Source of the DNA: Glandiceps talaboti
Lineage: Eukaryota; Hemichordata; Enteropneusta; Spengelidae
DNA length: 64,000 bases
Assembly (NCBI RefSeq): GCF_964340395.1
Contig: NC_135559.1
Span: forward strand, 6,803,259 to 6,867,258
Reading direction: 5' to 3'
The notes under the pieces were generated by a model, which was given only the letters and a program-made list of their open reading frames with translations, had not been told where the DNA came from and did not search any database. The first letter of the stretch is position 1. Each line of letters opens with the position of its first letter. Below, one piece after another: positions 1 to 61,379 of the stretch. A program made the translations under genes and the position numbers.

Positions 1-154
1 CTGGCATGTCGAACAAGAGCTATTTCTGTTACTGAGCACTATTTCACTTACAGTGACTATTCAATGCGAAATAATATGTTACACCGATTATCTTGTTTAC
101 TTTAAGTCACCATGGAAATAAGATAGACGTTACACTCACGTTGAGTGTATTTTG

Positions 155-565
155 ACATCTGTGATTGGTCGGCGGGCATATATTATTACTGTGATTGGTC
201 GGAGAGCATATGCCATTATTTCAATGTTACTGTGATTGGTCGGAGGGGTATATATCATTTTATTTCAATGTTACTGTGATTGGTCGGAGGGGCATATATC
301 ATTATTTCAATGTTACTGTGATTGGTCGGAGAACATATGACATTAGGTCAATGTTACTGTGATTGGTCGGAGGGCAGGTGACATTATTTCAATGTTACTG
401 TGATTGGTTGGCGGGCATATGACATTTCAATGTTACTGTGATTGGTCGGAGGGCAGATGACATTATTTCAATGTTACTGCAATTGGTCGGAGGGTATATA
501 TCATTATTTACTTTGACTGGTCAGAGGCATATGATATTTCAATGTTGCTATTTGATTGGTCGTAG
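155..565 (+). repeat. Minisatellite with inverted CCAAT motifs
   Basis: About 11 imperfect copies of a 40-45-bp unit built around TACTGTGATTGGTCGGAGGG and CATATGACATTATTTCAATG. Nearly every unit contains ATTGG (CCAAT on the other strand). Confidence 0.9.
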
Positions 566-752
566 TGCATCTGCGATCGGGGTTCGAACCCATTCAGGGT
601 TTGATTAAATTTACCACGCTGTAAGTAAGAAGTGTCGTTCAGTTTGACTCTATCGTACAACACAGGTTTTCCCCGGGTACTCCGGTTTCCTCCTGCACTA
701 ACACTGAACCAAAGGAGCCTATAAATGGGACTAGCTACCATTGGTTATCCAA

Positions 753-811
<59 letters not shown>

Positions 812-812
812 A
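566..812 (+). mobile_element. tRNA-derived SINE (family B) with (AATA)n tail
   Basis: Contains a Pol III B-box, GGGGTTCGAACCC, at 579-591; a central block CCCCGGGTACTCCGGTTTCC; and a long AATA tail at 753-811. A second, inverted copy is at 31240-31455 and shares the stretches TTTGATTAAATTT, AGAAGTGTCGTTCAGTTTGA and the CCGG block. Confidence 0.75.
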
Positions 813-1604
813 GACATTATTACAAAATGTTACGTAAGTTACAACATTTTGGTACTTTCTGGTTGACATTTTATCATGATTTTTGAAAATCGCACATAAT
901 CATGGAAAAAACATTCAATTGATTTCCTATAAACAACACCCTCTATAAATCATGTTGTTTATGTGGTACTATGTTGTAACATCTCTGTACAAACGCACAT
1001 ACCCATACATGCACGCACACAAACACACACGCACACATGTGAGGCACTTATTAACCAGCATATCTAAAAGACGACTAATTCCAAACTTCTGTTGCACTAA
1101 ATATCATTCAAGCTCACAATGTAGAGGATTTTATGAGACCTAGAATATGTTAAACATTTTTCTTACACATGACATGAAGACAGTCACACACATTGATCGG
1201 ATTTAGTGTTTTAATATACTGACAACTTGTCATCGTTGTCTATAATATACTGTAGTTACCTCAAGATTATTATGATGATGACATTTTAATATAAGCCATC
1301 AATGGGCATTTGATGTAATTACATTCACAATAGGGCATCTGATAGTGGTCTATACAGTGTTTTAATTTTGTAGACTTCCATTATCTTCCTATGTACATTT
1401 TTGGGGTCTTCCAGTGTTTTACACTGTCTTGACTCCAGGGTGATTATATCCACATAACCAAGATACCGCTATCACCCACTTGTGTAAACTACCACACTGA
1501 ACAACAACACTTTTAGTTTGTGTCTATCTTAGTTTGTCAATAGCACTCTGTCAACATTAATACATGATCTGTCCATCCAGTGGTACAACAAACAAGTATA
1601 GACT

Positions 1605-1705
1605 GTAAGATATGTTGTGTCGTCCCACCCTCACTGGCTTCCTCTCTCCTGGCATTCACCGATGTGTGAGGGTGCCCTGTCACGCCGTACCTTACAGACT
1701 ACAAA
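1605..1705. repeat. Interspersed repeat family D
   Basis: Shares GTGTGAGGGYGCCCT, CGCCGTACCTTACAGACTA and TTGTGTCGTCCCACCCTCAC with copies at about 17940-18030, 24235-24335 (the clearest) and 24655-24750. Origin unknown. Confidence 0.6.
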
Positions 1706-1965
1706 CAGTTTGACAAATCCTGTTGATTGGAACAGGCAAAATATTTACCAGTAGTGAGTCAATATAATATAATTTCTTTGGTTATATGAAACGAACAACA
1801 TAATTCTGACCATTACAGTAGCAATATACTGGATTGTCACTTTCTAAAAAAAAAAGCAAAATAAAAACTCCATCTTTCAGATATCACCAGTGTTGACAAA
1901 CATTTGACCATGACCATGACTTTACAACAACATGACTTTGATAATGACAGCATCCAGGTGTTTAT

Positions 1966-11437
<9,472 letters not shown>

Positions 11438-11490
11438 GTTGAATATTGGTGGAGTGAAATCATATGTATTAGGTTACCGGGAGCTATTGC

Positions 11491-11510
11491 CCATGCGCTG
11501 AGCATGCGTA
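11491..11510. promoter_or_regulatory. NRF1-like paired half sites
   Basis: CATGCGC and GCATGCG are separated by a few bases. This resembles, but does not exactly match, the NRF1 palindrome (YGCGCAYGCGCR). It would fit a nuclear gene for a mitochondrial enzyme; tentative. Confidence 0.3.
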
Positions 11511-11750
11511 TTGTTTGACAGGGGGAACTTTATATAAAAGATATTATGAGTACAACAACACTTCACTGTGGATTTTTCTTGCAAGGTTATGCCAAATGTA
11601 AAATGGCATTCCTTACGTTACGAGAAAAAATAAAAGTTTAAACTGAAACAAAATTTACGAGAATAGTCGACCTGAAGATACAAACTTGCCAATAAAAACG
11701 ATGGAATACCCATAATCTCGTCCATTGAATTCTCGTGCTACAGCCATCCT

Positions 11751-11776
11751 TTCGCGGGAAAATGACGTCATCCAAT
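11751..11776. promoter_or_regulatory. E2F - CRE - CCAAT motif cluster
   Basis: Within 26 bp: TTCGCGGGAA (E2F-like in either orientation) at 11751-11760, a perfect CRE palindrome TGACGTCA at 11763-11770, and CCAAT at 11772-11776. They sit about 115-140 bp upstream of the MSL2 ATG, which suits a core or proximal promoter. Confidence 0.6.
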
Positions 11777-11890
11777 TGCCATCAACTTGATAGCTGGTAC
11801 GATTCGGCGAATCAATATTTGATTCCATGCACCCGAGCGTTCTGTGTTTTTTTCGGATTTTTTGGATGACAAGGTCAGCTTCATGAAGAA

Positions 11891-12961
11891 ATGAATGCCA
11901 CTAGCCTGTATATATCGACGTGTCGCTACGTTCTACAAGCGAATGTCGAAGATCCAGCGTCGTGGAGTGACCTATACCGACTACTTCCGTATCTTCGACA
12001 GTCCCTTTCGTGTTGTGTATGTGCGAGTTTGTTGAGTGATCCGATGGCTCCGTCAGATTCGACATGTCAGCACCATGTGTGTAGATCATGTCTCGGTGGC
12101 AAAATGAGATTAAAGCCGACCTGCAGCTGGTGTAAGGACTATAGTAAATTCGAAGAAAACAAACAACTTGCAGTATTGTTACCCTGTTTCAAAAAACTGT
12201 GTGAATTTATAGCTGACACGCCGATTGCTAAAAGCCTTGCGACAACAACAAATGGGGGATTTAGTAACCCTGTAACAGTATTGCAAGAAGGGATGGCGAT
12301 TGTCAACAACCGGGCAAGTAGTTCTCGATCATCGAGCCTTGACCTAGCGACTGCCATTTCAACCATGACAACGGGCTTAGCAAAACGAGAAGAAAAACGA
12401 CAACCAGCGAAGTCTCATACGACCACGAAAACAAAAATCGACGAAGACTCGCCGAGCGAGTGTGAGCTGGACGGGTGTGTCTCAAATGATAACATCGAGG
12501 ATACGATGAACAGCAGTGTTAATACATCATACAGTGTTTCTCTATCAAACAGTGTATCAACGAAAATGAAATTCAAACGAAAGAAGCTTTTCCCAAAGAA
12601 ACGGACCGCACAGACACCAGGAGGTAATGAAAATAAGAAGAAAAAGGGGAAAAAGGTTGATCCGGACAGACCGAATAACTTAAAACTTGTTGTGATTGGT
12701 AGAAGATCTAAAGAAGGCAAATCAAGCGGAAGAAAAGGGTGCCGGTGTGGGACAGGGAACCTTAATATTACACCTGGAAAGTTCACCTGTTATGGCAATC
12801 GCTGTCCTTGCTATGTAGGGTACAAGGGTTGCGTTCTGTGTCGATGTAGGGGGTGTAAGAATCCATATACTACTGATGCAGCAAGGAAACAAACTGAACC
12901 ATGTGACAAAGGTTTATCAGGTGATGACAGTAACTCGGATGTTGATGTTATTGATGATTGA
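11891..12961 (+). CDS. MSL2: MSL2-type E3 ubiquitin ligase (male-specific lethal 2 homolog), single coding exon
   Basis: RING subunit of the MSL histone acetyltransferase complex. In known family members it acts in the nucleus with MSL1 and MOF/KAT8 on H4K16 acetylation and H2B ubiquitination, and in flies in dosage compensation. The 356-residue ORF begins MNATSLYIS, close to vertebrate VNATALYIS. A C3HC4 RING is visible: C41, C44, C59, H61, C64, C67, C78, C81. The following CSWCKDYSKFEENKQL segment is also typical. A serine- and lysine-rich linker follows (basic stretch about 225-260). The MSL2 CXC domain is at about 283-326 with nine cysteines (284, 286, 300, 305, 307, 314, 317, 319, 322). 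The tail is acidic (DDSNSDVDVIDD). It is much shorter than the human protein (577 residues); the linker accounts for the difference. The ATG has an in-frame upstream context consistent with a start and faces PCCB. Confidence 0.95.
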   Translation: MNATSLYISTCRYVLQANVEDPASWSDLYRLLPYLRQSLSCCVCASLLSDPMAPSDSTCQHHVCRSCLGGKMRLKPTCSWCKDYSKFEENKQLAVLLPCFKKLCEFIADTPIAKSLATTTNGGFSNPVTVLQEGMAIVNNRASSSRSSSLDLATAISTMTTGLAKREEKRQPAKSHTTTKTKIDEDSPSECELDGCVSNDNIEDTMNSSVNTSYSVSLSNSVSTKMKFKRKKLFPKKRTAQTPGGNENKKKKGKKVDPDRPNNLKLVVIGRRSKEGKSSGRKGCRCGTGNLNITPGKFTCYGNRCPCYVGYKGCVLCRCRGCKNPYTTDAARKQTEPCDKGLSGDDSNSDVDVIDD

Positions 12962-13324
12962 CAGTGGACTCTGTAATACTAGTAGTTGTGATAAATGTTG
13001 CTATGGTTACTGCGTGCGAGAGTCACATGACTGCATAACATTGTTGTATTCTGTAAACACATATTTTTTTAAACACATCCATGCAATAAGACCCAAGTCA
13101 GCAACAATGATTTAATAATGGGTATATCTCTCTAATTTTCTAGCAATGCATGACAAAGATCAGATTTCTAATTAAAACTAAATGTAATTATTGGTATTGG
13201 TATAACTCTGTCATTCTCTACATCTTTTGAAATCACACCAGTGACATAACGAGATATAATGAAATCCTAATGATAGCGTTTCCTCATGCAATATTCCATC
13301 TTTGAGTTGTGACTTTTATAACTG

Positions 13325-13515
13325 ACCTAGATGGCAGGGTTGATAATTATCACTGACCTAGGGAGCAGTGAGAGGAAATTGTATCACTGACCTAGATGGC
13401 AATGAGTTGATTATTATCACTGACCTAGGGAGCAGTCAAGCATGATCTGTATGACTGACCAGGTCAGCAGTGAGGTGTGTTTTTTAATGAGTTACCTAGG
13501 TAGCATGACTTGTGT
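13325..13515. repeat. Short tandem repeat array, about 50-bp unit
   Basis: Four to five copies containing TATCACTGACCTAGGGAGCA or TCACTGACCTAGATGGCA. Probably in the MSL2 3' UTR. Confidence 0.8.
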
Positions 13516-14384
13516 GTATAAGTGACAGGAACATTTTGTAAAATATACACATAGGCTAAGAGTAGTATTTTTGTGAAAATTTCAACTACATATTTTTCCA
13601 GAATCACAAATTATGAATGACTTAAAATGATAAAGTAAGTTCATTGACCATACATTTTGGTCTGTACTAGTGTAAGTAACTGTAAAATTCAATGCTTACA
13701 AAAAATGACCTTCGTAAGTATTTTGAATCTGTCATCTCAATACAGATATCAGTTTGAGAACACAGCAATGCTATGCAGTTGACATGACGAATGATACAAA
13801 CAATCTAATCAGGAGATAAAAAATAATGTGGACTCAGTTATTGCATCTTGACTAGTCAAGGAATTTGTTAATACTTAGTTTCACTCGCATCAGTTGTGAG
13901 ATATGAAATAGCGCCCTCATGGGGTTGAATACTGCATTTATTTTTTTTGATGATCAAGGAAAAGATAAAATCGAAAGATTCATAGTTGTTAAAGCTATAC
14001 AAGCTGTAACTGGAATGTGTTTTTGGAACAGTTTTGTGAGGTATAATGATTTGCTTGTAATGTTGTACACTCGGAACATCATTGAATTACCTCAGTGAGT
14101 AAATGAATTTGTGTGGAGAGTACAATACATCCAATCCAATTTATTTTTAGGGTCACACCCTAAAATTAGTACCTCAATGCAATCACTGTTACTGTGTTAC
14201 TTCTTAAATGACTGCTAAGTAACAAGTACAGTGCCTGATTATTGGTATTTTAACCAATTTTCAGTGATTACAAAATGTGTTGTTGATTGATTGGAAAAAT
14301 AGTACTCTGGTAGTTACAGATAGTGCAAATTCAACATTTTGTTAATTGCTGTCCACACCCAAGTAATGACATCGAATCTTAAGT

Positions 14385-14675
14385 CTAAGAAAACATTAAA
14401 GGGACATAGGGCAGATTTGAATCATTTTCAGACTCAGTTGTTTTTATACGAATCATCACTAGTATACTGTGATGTTATTTTTGGGTACACCCAAATATTG
14501 CCTTTGACGTCAGGATCATAGCCAAAACTCACATACATAAACCTGTCAATGTGAGATTTTATACTCATTTCAAAGACAAAAATTGACAGCATTCAGGACT
14601 AGACGATGTTTATCTGATAATTCATTTTTAAGATAAAAAGTGTCTCAAGTTAGTGTATGCCTCTTTAATGCAAGG
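14385..14675. repeat. Possible MITE with degenerate terminal inverted repeats
   Basis: CATTAAAGGGACATAGGGC at the left and, reversed, CATTAAAGAGGCATACACTA at the right, about 285 bp apart. No transposase. Only the ends suggest this. Confidence 0.35.
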
Positions 14676-15009
14676 TAATAGATGAAATAATATTGCAGTA
14701 GGATGTGTGCTTACTGATGTATTCTGTAGACAGTAAATGTATTTATTTTGGTGCTCAGAAAGTCTAGTGAAAAGACAATTTTTACACTTTGCATCAACTT
14801 TATTTTGATAGATGAAGCACTTGGACTAGTATGTTCTTAGCCATATGACACTTGAAAGTGAATGTACTGATTTACACCACACCAGTATACATTCACAGTA
14901 CTGGTGTTTTGACCTTCCTCTCTAAGTTTGTGACAGACGGGTAACAGAATAATTTGATTTACAAGTTACAAGTAGTACACCAGTAAATATAGCCTCTGTA
15001 GTAGGTTGC

Positions 15010-15515
<506 letters not shown>

Positions 15516-17515
15516 AAGCTACAGCAAACACTTATTCAGGAAAAAAAAGAATAGCAGGAAAGAAAACAAAAAGAAATCCCACATTAAGTATTTATGAGCT
15601 GTAATTTTATTTTTATATACTATAGTCAGTATTCGGAGAGAGACTTTTATTATTGCCACACTACTATATGTATATTTGGAATATTTAAAAAAAAAGATAA
15701 GTTTTAATTATTTGTATCAGTTAATTGTATGCTATTGCAACTTGACAGCAGCCGCAGTGTCGATTGTCTCGGCAGTGCTGTTTAAGATGTATGGTAATAC
15801 AAAGAGCTGAGAGTTTGTTATAGGAAGGGTATACCTAGAGTAAAAAACGTATGACATGGGTAGATTTTACCAAGATAGCGATGCACAGACAATTATAACT
15901 GAGAGACTTGTATGAGAATAGAGTTTACAGTCTCTGAGCTATGACAATAATACAACTAGCACCTAGCACCCACACCAGTTGTCATTACAGCATACAATAT
16001 AAGTCTGGAGTTGTGCACTCCTACAGTGATGTGAACCTCAACATTATTTGAGAGGGAGGGGTGGCTAGCAATTGTGTGAATATTTAGCAACATATATGCA
16101 TTACATTGTGTCCCTCAATTAGGCTTGGCCACCCCTTTGAGACAGTGGAAAACTATGCTGAACACAGCAGGATTGTGACTGAAGAGTGAGGTTTTGTTAC
16201 ATTGTTTCAACTTTTTAGACTTCCCTGAATAGGCCATTCCAGACTGCCAACAGGAAATTGAGAATACAGCGCCCTCGCTCAAATTGGGGGGGGGGGGGGC
16301 ATCATCACCTCATTATACTGTTTCTTAATAGCTTTGTCCCTTGGTATTCTGTAGAAGTGTAAATCAGGGATGTTTTTCGCATTGGTCAGACATCAAGGAA
16401 AGCAGCAGTGCTTTATGATTAACCAAGTAACCTGTACCATGTATACCCCCAAGGTACACACAGACAGGAAGTAGAGCGCCACCATGGCAAATTTTGAAAA
16501 GGCCTATAGCAATCATGCTGTGTTCAGTAGTAAACTTGCTTGCTCGTAAATGTTTATGTTACGTGTACAAATGGAGTCTCCGGGTGAATGCTGCCTGTTT
16601 TATCTGTAGACTGTGATAAAATGGAAAACTAGGAGATGTTACTGAGGAATTTTTTCTACATCTTTCAGTGTTCATAATATTTATAATACTTATGGGTCAT
16701 ATTGGCCTGCAAAGAAATAAGCCAGGTTATTTTGAAATGATTGTACATAAATGTATTATAAAATCACTATTTTGTGATCATTTGTGCAACATTTTCCACA
16801 TTTTTTGTATTTTAATGAATTTTGTCTTGAATTATGTATCAAATATGGAAGAGTTAGTTGGTAAATGTCAAATGGGACTACACAAATTTATCTTTTCTGA
16901 TATGGTTTATTGCTATGGAAACCAAGTGACTGGCAAACTAAGATAGACGCAAACTAAAGGTATTGTTGTTCAATGTGGTAGTTTACACTAGTGGGTGATA
17001 GCGGTTCCTTAGTTATGTGGATATGATCACCCTGTAGTCAAGATAGTGTGAACACATCTGAGGCTAGTTTTAACATGTTACGATAATAGTTTTAGTTTGG
17101 GTCTGTGTTTATTCATTGTTGCAAACCACAGCCTCTTTCACGGCACTGTCCATTCCATGCCCTATCAGAGGCTCGATATGTCGAAGTTCGTGGAAGAAAT
17201 AACAGCTCTGATTTGCGAGAATGTGTTTAAGCTTCTCACTAATTGATTTGCTGTGTTGTATACAAATTTATTTAATGTCTATTTGAAAAATTCATTTTTT
17301 GTCTCCTGTACATTATCTCAAGTGCGTTTTACAAGTTGTGTTGTCACCATAATAAAATATTTTTTTTGTATGTGTCCAAAGAGTTTGAAAGTTGTTCTTG
17401 ATGTTAGTTACTTGGTCAGTTTGTCCTTTATTGTGGTTTCTTCGGAGTTCATTTGTTGAGATGTGAATATGCCTGTCTCCCTACTCTGAATAGCACTGAG
17501 GATGAGGTGGGGATG

Positions 17516-17638
17516 TATGTGTATGTATGTATGTATGTATGTATGTATGTATGTATGTATGTATGTATGTATGTATGTATGTATGTATGTATGTATGTAT
17601 GTATGTATGTATGTACATGTATGTGTGTGTGTGTGTGT
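17516..17638. repeat. (TATG)n microsatellite
   Basis: About 26 tetramers followed by a short TG run. Confidence 0.97.
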
Positions 17639-17939
17639 AATATTTTTTTGATAACTTTCTTTTACATTTGTCAATTTAAAATGGTAATTTCAAAAGGATT
17701 ACACATAAAATAAATGTAATTATGAAGTATGGATTGATGGTTTGCAGTTCATGAAAAATACACTCACTGACAGGCAATTTTAACAAGTATAAAAATATTA
17801 TACCCCTGTTTGAAACGAAGAGAAAACTGCCTTTGATTCTTAAAGATATCTTTATCTAAGTAAGGGGAATGATAAAATGGCCATCTAGTTAAAACTTGTA
17901 CAGTATTATCTGATTGGTCACCGAGTATATTCTAAACAG

Positions 17940-18030
17940 TAATATACACAACACGTTGCTCTGCTCTCAATGGGTTGACCAATGTGTGAGGGCGCCCTCA
18001 CATGGCATAGTACCGTATATACTATAAGTA
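17940..18030. repeat. Interspersed repeat family D, partial copy
   Basis: Contains TTGACCAATGTGTGAGGGCG and a CCCTCACATGG continuation, as in the copy at 24235-24335 on the other strand. Confidence 0.5.
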
Positions 18031-19202
18031 AAGATCAGTCAATACCAAGAGTTTGTGTAATTGTTGGAGGATTCTGCTAAGGGATAGAGATGATGTGAAA
18101 TTATACCAGGATTTATTTGGTGGTGTACATACTGTGGTGGATTTAATTTACTTACCTTGCCACCCATAACTAAAAAGGAATCGTTGGTAAAATGACTGCG
18201 GAACTTGTGCAAATTTTATCTACATACTGTCTTTATAGTCAAAATGCTAGTCGGAAATCTGGTAAAATAACTGGGGAACTTAGTATCGTTAGATCTACTC
18301 ACTGTCCTCATCATAGGTAATCCTGGTATTGAAGTCTGGGGAATTCTGGTAGACATAAAGACTAACTGCATATATGGTGGTCTTGTTTGTACATGACAAC
18401 ATGCACATCTCTGCATTTGCTTCTCATTGTCATAGTGGCAGTTTTTGAACATGCATTCCTTCATAATATATCTCAATATTAAATACTGTATGCTTCACAT
18501 AGCCCAGTAAGATTGACCAATAAAAATGACACAAACACACAGAGCCAATTAAAAGTCAGAAGTGTTTATTCATTTTCTCTGACTTGTATTGTATTCGTCA
18601 TTTCACCATAAACCAACACTTGGTACAGAAGTGTGTGTATTCTTTGCTACAACATAAACTTACACTTGGTACAGATAAAAACACACTGACAGAAGTGTGC
18701 ATATTTTTTGCTCTAACACAAACTAACACTTGAAAGTCCCTCACTTCCCATGGCTTCGCCACTTGGGACGCACTTTGAGTGCCTTACAAAGCTAAGGGAC
18801 GATAGTCACGAGTCTGACAGCAAGACTAGTGTATTCTTTGCTACAACACAAACTTACACTTGTTACAGAAGTGTGTGGATTAATTCTTTGCTGCAACATA
18901 CACTTACATTTGGTACAGAAGTGTGTGGATTCTTTGCTACAGTGTGCAGTCACTAACTATGAGTGGTTTGGATTCTGATGGTGGTCTTACTAATTGTTCT
19001 TTGTATGATAGTTGTGGTTGACATCTATACCCTTCTTGTGGTGGTATCCAACCACGATCATAAAAAACTGTAAACTTCACTTCCATACACCCCTACCTAA
19101 GGACACTTCTAAGTGATCATCATAATTTTTCCAATGTTTCACATATAAGAATAGTCTATCTTGTCTGTTGCATACTATTTTACATGTTATTAACACATAC
19201 AG

Positions 19203-19562
19203 TAGACATACATACATACATACATACGTACATACATACATACATACATATGTACGTACGTACATACGTACGTACGTACGTACATACATATGTACATACG
19301 TACGTACTTACGTACGTATGTACGTACGTACGTACATACATACATTATACATGCATTCACACACACATACATACATACCACACATACATACATATATACA
19401 TACACACGTAAATATATACACACATGCATACACACACATACATACATACATACATACATACATACATACATACATACATACGGTACATACATACATACAT
19501 ACATACATACATACATACATACATACATACATACATACATACATACATACATACATACACAC
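19203..19562. repeat. (TACA)n microsatellite with TACG blocks
   Basis: About 360 bp; ACGT-rich blocks at 19250-19335 interrupt ATAC tetramers. Confidence 0.97.
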
Positions 19563-20241
19563 ATTTATTTGAATGACATTGCCCTTTCTATCAAAATATA
19601 CTATGATGTATTCTATTTTCTATGATATACAGGGTATATAACTAAGTAGTATGCACATCTGTTAGTTTTCAAGCAGAGAGTTCAAAAGGATAATCTGCCT
19701 GTCAATAACTCTGTAGACTCTGGCTCTGCCTTGCTGAAGTATAAAAGTACAATAATCGATGGTGTTCTCTCTTGGAACAAGCTTTCATATGGCAAAGTTT
19801 GACGAGATATGAAGAACTTTAATTTTGTGTGAAAGTCGTCTCTGACAAGCATTCCCAAATGTAGTATCTGTATTCTGTAATGCTGTTAGGTTTGGCCTAG
19901 GAACAAAAGATGTCATTAATAAGAAAACAGCCTAGTCCTTCAAATTTTTCAAAATATGCTCAAATATATTTTTAAGCAATATACATTTTTTGGGGACCGA
20001 GTACTCTATTTGGTTGATACATCATTGTCCACTCTCACTCCAGTTATTTCGGTAACATCTGGTTAGACTGGTAAAGTCATGATTTTGATTGAGTGATTGA
20101 TTTACTTGTGGTGTGGGTAGCCGTCTTGTGTTTCTGTTTTCTGATGTATCAAATACACGCATTAAATTGTAAACTGTAAAATTCACTGTCTGTGGATATC
20201 GTAAACAATTAGAATACCACCTACAAATATATTTGTCAATT

Positions 20242-20726
20242 TTAAGGGGAACACCACTGCAGGAAATAATGGCATTTGTGTAAACCTTGCGTTCCTAAGA
20301 TTAACGTCATGATTTTACATCACATTAGGAAAGATTACCACGAAACACTAAGTTTATTCATGGCTTCTAAGTGCTTCTGTTCAAATAAAGAAATTGTACA
20401 AGTTTACGTTCTGCTACTACACATGTTCGTGGCAAGGACCTCACTTAACAATGAATGGGAAACAAGTTTCAACTTGATGTTCCTCAAATTTAAGTAAAGC
20501 AAAATCAATGGCAAGGACCTCTACTTAACAATGAATGGGGAACAAGTTTCAACTTGGTCTTCCTCAAATGTAACTGATGTAAAATCAGGAAATGACTGTC
20601 CAGACCCCAAAGTTTATGAAAATGCCAAGTTTATTTCCTGCATTGTGAAATCATGAAATGGCTTTCCAAAACCCAAAATTTATAAAAATGCCAAGTTTTA
20701 TTTCCTGCATTCACATGCCCCTTTAA
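20242..20726. mobile_element. MITE-like element (family M), ~485 bp
   Basis: The left end TTAAGGGGAACACCACTGC followed by AGGAAATAATGGCATTT is mirrored, in reverse complement, by the right end (AATGCAGGAAATAAAACTTGG). Related ends occur in the element at 43485-43856 and the solo end at 24733-24815. An internal segment is duplicated (AACAATGAATGGG...CAAGTTTCAACTTG twice). No coding capacity. Confidence 0.65.
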
Positions 20727-21393
20727 GGTGGGGGGCAACCCAGGGCAGTATCACATGTCATATTATGAAGTCTAGTATTACACTACAATACTGAGTTGGA
20801 ACTTGCATCAAGTTGGCACAAAAAAAGTGAAAAGTACAAAAATAATGACAGCTAGCATAAGTAGTAACCTGTTAAAACATACATCTAATCCCTCCCCTTT
20901 AACGTCAGTCTCATCTTGAATTCATCTATAGCCTGAACTCAAATCTTTATCGCTTTTGTGTATACCAGCACTTGTAATTGAACTCTAAAATTGGACAGTT
21001 TAGTGTATATTAAGTACATTTAGTATAGGAACTATATGTGTGCTTGTTTTCTACAATATCTCTCTCTCTCTCTCCACATATAGTCAAACGGACAAATTCT
21101 GCTGACAATCTAGGTAACTCTCCTGATGGGGAAAGAGTGAACAGCGCATGTCAGTAGTAATCCATCACACATGGACAGACAGTTGTAATTAGTTACTTTG
21201 TTCAGTTTACTACAAACTCAACCTCCATTCTTAAAGCAAGTCACATTAGAACATGATAATGTCATCATATTTATATCTATGCTTCAATAGTATAAAAAAA
21301 AACTGTTGTCGGTGTCAAACTTGAGCACACTCATAGTCTCACACTAAAAAGTAGTATCAAAAATTGAATCCAGCTTTGCATTCTCAAATGTGA

Positions 21394-21555
<162 letters not shown>

Positions 21556-21693
21556 CTGCAAAATTGAAAAGTGCAAGTTCCACACTATCCAGTTGTTTTG
21601 GTTTTGGAGTTTTGCTGTTCCCGGTCCATGTCAAGTACATTTCAGTCTAGCCAATGTCAAGTACATTTCACTCTGGTCAATTTCAAGTTCATT

Positions 21694-60063
<38,370 letters not shown>

Positions 60064-61159
60064 AATACTCAAAGACCAAGCAAAGCAGATGAGGTTGATG
60101 TAGGTTTAGCGGCCCCTCACACAGAGGCATCCGAACCTGAACGACAGCCAGACAGTGGAGCAAAGACTACCATAGAGATGATACAACATGGATACAGGAA
60201 GAGAAAAAAAAATCAGGAAGTAGATGGGTAAAGCAGAGCACACCAGTAGAGGAAAAGCTAGCTAGGGTTAGACTCGTTGTGGGGCAAGTTTGAGGCCAGC
60301 CGATGATGTGCCATATATGGTTATTTGAGTTGTTTAATGAAGAGGCCACAGTGCATACTATACATGCTTGATTGTATATGGTTACACCACCACAGACTGC
60401 ACTGTGGACAGACTCCCTACTGACAGCTTTATGACAAGATCTTCCAGGAGGCATCTTCACTCCCTACCAGACCAGAATGAAAACATAGCCAGCAGAATTT
60501 ACCTTGCTCACTTGATGGAAGATACACCAAATGCTAGTCTTGTTTCAAAATTTTTGTTACAAAGAAAGATGAATGTCAGTAGAATTCATGGATTTCTAAA
60601 ACTTCAATGATGCATAATTTTGTCTTGAAACTATGGTTTAAAACAGTGATTTTACAAACATCTCTAAGATTTGGAAAACCAAGTAGTAAGGCCGAAATTA
60701 AATTGTTTGGTTCCGGTTACCCGACCCCACCTAGTTTTTCACGCCAACCCTGATTTTTTTTTTTTTTTTTTTTACATATTTGAGAAAACAATAATAAAAT
60801 CACGAAAATTTGAAGTCTCACAGGAAAAAGTGCATGCCAAAACTGACATTAACTTAAAAAGACAATATATAACTGTGTTCTTCCAATCTGTAATGGCTGT
60901 ACATCTAATGAGAAGAAACCAATAACACAGAGACCATATGGAAAACACATATTTATGAAAAAATATATACAAAAAATATTTAAAAATCTGCCTACCCCAC
61001 CTATTCTAAAATTGAGCGTAATCAGAACCACACAATTTTGTTTGTTAGTCCTAAACATTAGCAGAAAACTTGGTCAATCTCTATCGATTCTAGAGTTTGT
61101 AGCATTAAAGTTTGTTGGAGTACACTGCTAAAATGGCACTAGATTTTACCTACATCAAA

Positions 61160-61325
61160 ATCAAGGCCTATAATCCAGAGTTCTTGAATGAGTATTATCT
61201 TATCAGCTGAGCCACTAGAATTACATAGGATTTTTTATTCTTTTGTTCTGAACCAACTTTTTTGATAGCTTTACCAGAAAATTGTTTATAGCTATTTTAA
61301 TAGTAATCCAAACTGGGACTTTAAA
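61160..61325 (-). mobile_element. SINE family A copy, inverted
   Basis: Read on the minus strand it has the clearest A-box, TGGCTCAGCTGATAAGATAA, preceded by AGAACAAAAGAATAAAAAATC and a TAATCCAAACTG-type end. Confidence 0.65.
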
Positions 61326-61379
61326 ACGGCACTGGCTGCAAATTGAACAGTTTTATAAAACTATTGTGTTAATGAACGA

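Larger units (their letters stand above)
11438..11890. promoter_or_regulatory. Divergent PCCB/MSL2 promoter region
   Basis: The two start codons face away from each other and are 453 bp apart, so the genes very likely share a bidirectional promoter. The interval holds recognisable housekeeping-type motifs (E2F, CRE, CCAAT; an NRF1-like pair at 11491-11510) and has no clear TATA box at a sensible place. Transcription start sites were not determined. Confidence 0.8.

Noticed and set aside
575-595. Functional tRNA gene at the TTCGAACCC B-box
   Set aside because: No foldable cloverleaf around it; it belongs to a SINE with an AATA tail.
12415-12786. 123-codon minus-strand frame
   Set aside because: Antisense shadow of MSL2.
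60368-60610. 80-codon plus-strand frame
   Set aside because: Reasonable composition but no recognisable domain, no splice signals that fit, and frames of this length are expected by chance.
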